Source: Cytophagales bacterium (GTDB lineage: Bacteria; Bacteroidota; Bacteroidia; Cytophagales; Cyclobacteriaceae). From it: DNA of 6,579 nucleotides. Positions 4,842 to 6,579 of this stretch are shown piece by piece; within the stretch, counting starts at the first letter, position 1, and every line of letters begins with the position of its first letter. The DNA is taken from NCBI GenBank assembly GCA_020063545.1, contig JAGUUF010000372.1, forward strand, positions 1-6,579, written 5' to 3'. The translations under genes were made by a program, and so were the position numbers. The notes under the pieces were generated by a model, which had not been told where the DNA came from, did not search any database, and worked only from the letters and a program-made list of their open reading frames with translations.

Positions 4842-6579
4842 CTATTCATGTATCCTTAGTTTGGCAAAGCTAAGTAATAAGGTCTTTTCGCCAAAATCGT
4901 CAAATTGTATTCGGGCTTTCCGGTCGGCACCTGAGGTATCCAGCGCAACTACGTTGCCGAAACCAAACTTTGGGTGCTCCACCCGCATGCCGGCAATCAA
5001 ATTGGTAGTATCGCTGGGAACAAAGTCTGCCGGAGGTTTGTAGGCCGACTTGTTTTTTGTGGGAGGTACTGAGGTTACCGATTTGCGGATGCCGTTTACC
5101 AGGGTGCGTGCGTAGTTCCCGGTAGTAACCGGTATTGAGCCGACACCGGTAAAACGTGTGCTTACTTTGATGAAAGCCGGATCGACATCATCAATAAACC
5201 GGCTGGGCTCGCAGTTTTTCAGCCGGCCGAAGCGGTAGCGTGTCAGCGCATAGGATAGGAATACCCGCTTTTGCGCCCGCGTTATCGCAACATAAAACAG
5301 CCTGCGCTCTTCCTCCAGGTCGGCCCGGCTGCTCAGCATCATTTGCGATGGGAACAGATCCTCCTCCATGCCCACGATGTACACGTATTTAAACTCAAGC
5401 CCCTTGGCCATGTGTATGGTCATCAGGGTAACTTTTTCCGGGTCAGCGTCTTTGTCTTCATCCTGGCCGGTGATTAACGATACTTCCTGCAAAAAAGCGC
5501 CAAGCGATTTGTCGGGTTTCTCCGGGTCGTCAACATATTCTTTAATGGCGTTAAGCAGTTCCTGAACGTTTTCATAGCGGCTTAGTCCCTCTTCTGTTTT
5601 GTCTTCATTCAATTCGCGCAGCAGGCCCGAACCTTTCGCTATTTCAAACGCGGCATCGTATGCGTCTTTACGCGATGTTTCAATGGCGAACCGCTTGATC
5701 ATGGTTACAAAATTTTCAAGTGGCACCGCAGCCCTGCCCCCGATAAACGCATGGGCATTTTGCAGCACTTCCCAGATTGAAATGCCGTGATCGTTGGCGG
5801 CCACAATAATTTTGTCGATGGTGGAATCGCCAATACCCCGTTTGGGCAGGTTAATGATGCGCCTGAAGGAAGCTTCATCGTTCTGGTTCAGCGTAAAGCG
5901 CAGGTACGCAAGCAGGTCTTTGATTTCTTTGCGTTGGTAAAAGGAGAGACCGCCCACCACTTTGTATTTAATGTTCATCCTGCGCAGCGCTTCTTCCATG
6001 GCCCGCGACTGGCTGTTGGTGCGGTAAAGAATAACAAAGTCGCTGAACCTGAGCTGGTGCTGCATTTTTTCTTCGAATATGGAAGAGGCCACCAAGCGTC
6101 CTTCTTCATTATCCGAGACGGCTTTAATGAGTTCGATCAGGTTACCCGGCTCGTTGGCCGTCCAGATGGTTTTGGGCAGTTGGGCGCGGTTTTTACGGAT
6201 AACCGAGTTGGCAGCTTCCACAATGTTTTGCGTGGAGCGATAGTTTTGTTCGAGCTTAAAGATTTTTAAATCCGAATAATCGCGTTCAAAGTTCAGGATG
6301 TTGGTAATATCGGCCCCGCGGAACGCATAGATGCTTTGTGCATCATCGCCCACTACGCAAATGTTTTGCCGCATGCTGGCCAGTTTACGGATAATAAAAT
6401 ATTGGCAGAGGTTGGTGTCCTGGAACTCATCAACAAGTACGTAATGAATTTTGTACTGGTATTTATTGAGTACATCCAGGTGTTCCTTAAAGAGTTTATC
6501 GGTGTTAAACAGCAGGTCGTCAAAATCCATGGCGCCAGCTTTAAAGCAGCGAAGGGCATACGCACGGTAAATAGTACCC
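4842..6579 (-). CDS. uvrD: UvrD/PcrA-type superfamily 1 DNA helicase (5' end outside the window)
   Basis: This is a 3'-5' DNA helicase for nucleotide excision repair, mismatch repair and replication-conflict resolution. The frame stays open through 16 codons upstream of the Met at 6530 to the window edge (578 codons visible). The KAGAMDFDDLL wording crosses that Met, so it is internal and the gene is truncated by the window. Walker A lies outside. Numbering from the Met: motif II VDEFQDTN (33-40), motif III GDDAQSIYAFRG (61-72), motif IV QNYRST (95-100), motif V TIHMAKGLEF (371-380), and motif VI YVAITRAQKR (413-422) with its arginine finger region. A low-complexity linker leads to a C-terminal Tudor-like domain, GMRVEHPKFGFGNVV (514-528) to LLLSFAKLRI (551-560), the module that contacts RNA polymerase in PcrA/UvrD. 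PcrA and UvrD cannot be told apart here. DUF4290 and murA follow on the same strand after 116 bases. Confidence 0.95.
   Translation of the reverse strand, partial: GTIYRAYALRCFKAGAMDFDDLLFNTDKLFKEHLDVLNKYQYKIHYVLVDEFQDTNLCQYFIIRKLASMRQNICVVGDDAQSIYAFRGADITNILNFERDYSDLKIFKLEQNYRSTQNIVEAANSVIRKNRAQLPKTIWTANEPGNLIELIKAVSDNEEGRLVASSIFEEKMQHQLRFSDFVILYRTNSQSRAMEEALRRMNIKYKVVGGLSFYQRKEIKDLLAYLRFTLNQNDEASFRRIINLPKRGIGDSTIDKIIVAANDHGISIWEVLQNAHAFIGGRAAVPLENFVTMIKRFAIETSRKDAYDAAFEIAKGSGLLRELNEDKTEEGLSRYENVQELLNAIKEYVDDPEKPDKSLGAFLQEVSLITGQDEDKDADPEKVTLMTIHMAKGLEFKYVYIVGMEEDLFPSQMMLSSRADLEEERRLFYVAITRAQKRVFLSYALTRYRFGRLKNCEPSRFIDDVDPAFIKVSTRFTGVGSIPVTTGNYARTLVNGIRKSVTSVPPTKNKSAYKPPADFVPSDTTNLIAGMRVEHPKFGFGNVVALDTSGADRKARIQFDDFGEKTLLLSFAKLRIHE

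Noticed and set aside
5787..6269. 160-codon plus-strand open frame opposite the helicase gene
   Set aside because: It is antisense to conserved helicase coding sequence, and no family or start signal is visible.
6353..6565. 70-codon minus-strand open frame at the right edge
   Set aside because: It is in another frame of the helicase gene, whose own frame is open to the window edge with conserved UvrD wording.

Overview
This window looks like ordinary chromosomal housekeeping DNA from a member of the Bacteroidota, most likely of the Cytophagales type. Three things point there: a DUF4290-family gene placed directly before murA, a possible promoter of the TTTG / TAnnTTTG type used by this phylum, and start sites without obvious Shine-Dalgarno sequences. 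The species cannot be read from the sequence. There are no RNA genes, CRISPR arrays, transposases, phage genes or other signs of recent transfer.

Layout. From the left edge to 1567 the minus strand carries hisS (histidyl-tRNA synthetase) followed by the first 68 codons of a histidine ammonia-lyase-like gene. The second gene starts on a GTG that overlaps the hisS stop (GTGA) and runs off the window. A 168-base divergent spacer (1568-1735) holds a short ATTCA-rich repeat and candidate promoters. On the plus strand, a 53-codon gene for a very basic small protein (1736-1897) is followed by a clear intrinsic terminator (1924-1954), then by xth, an ExoIII/APE1-type AP endonuclease (1975-2751). The xth stop and the murA stop share one TTAA palindrome. 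From there to the right edge, the minus strand carries, in order of transcription, a UvrD/PcrA helicase (5' end cut off by the window), a DUF4290 protein and murA.

How the genes relate. UvrD/PcrA and Xth both serve DNA repair but lie on opposite strands and are not one operon. DUF4290 and MurA are four bases apart and probably co-translated; MurA begins peptidoglycan precursor synthesis. HisS and the ammonia-lyase both use free histidine, one for translation and one for breakdown, and are probably translated from one mRNA.

No unmistakable new system is present. The points most worth a second look are the natural Asp in place of the fosfomycin-target Cys in MurA, the hisS/lyase overlap, the eukaryote-like form of HisRS, and the small basic protein.
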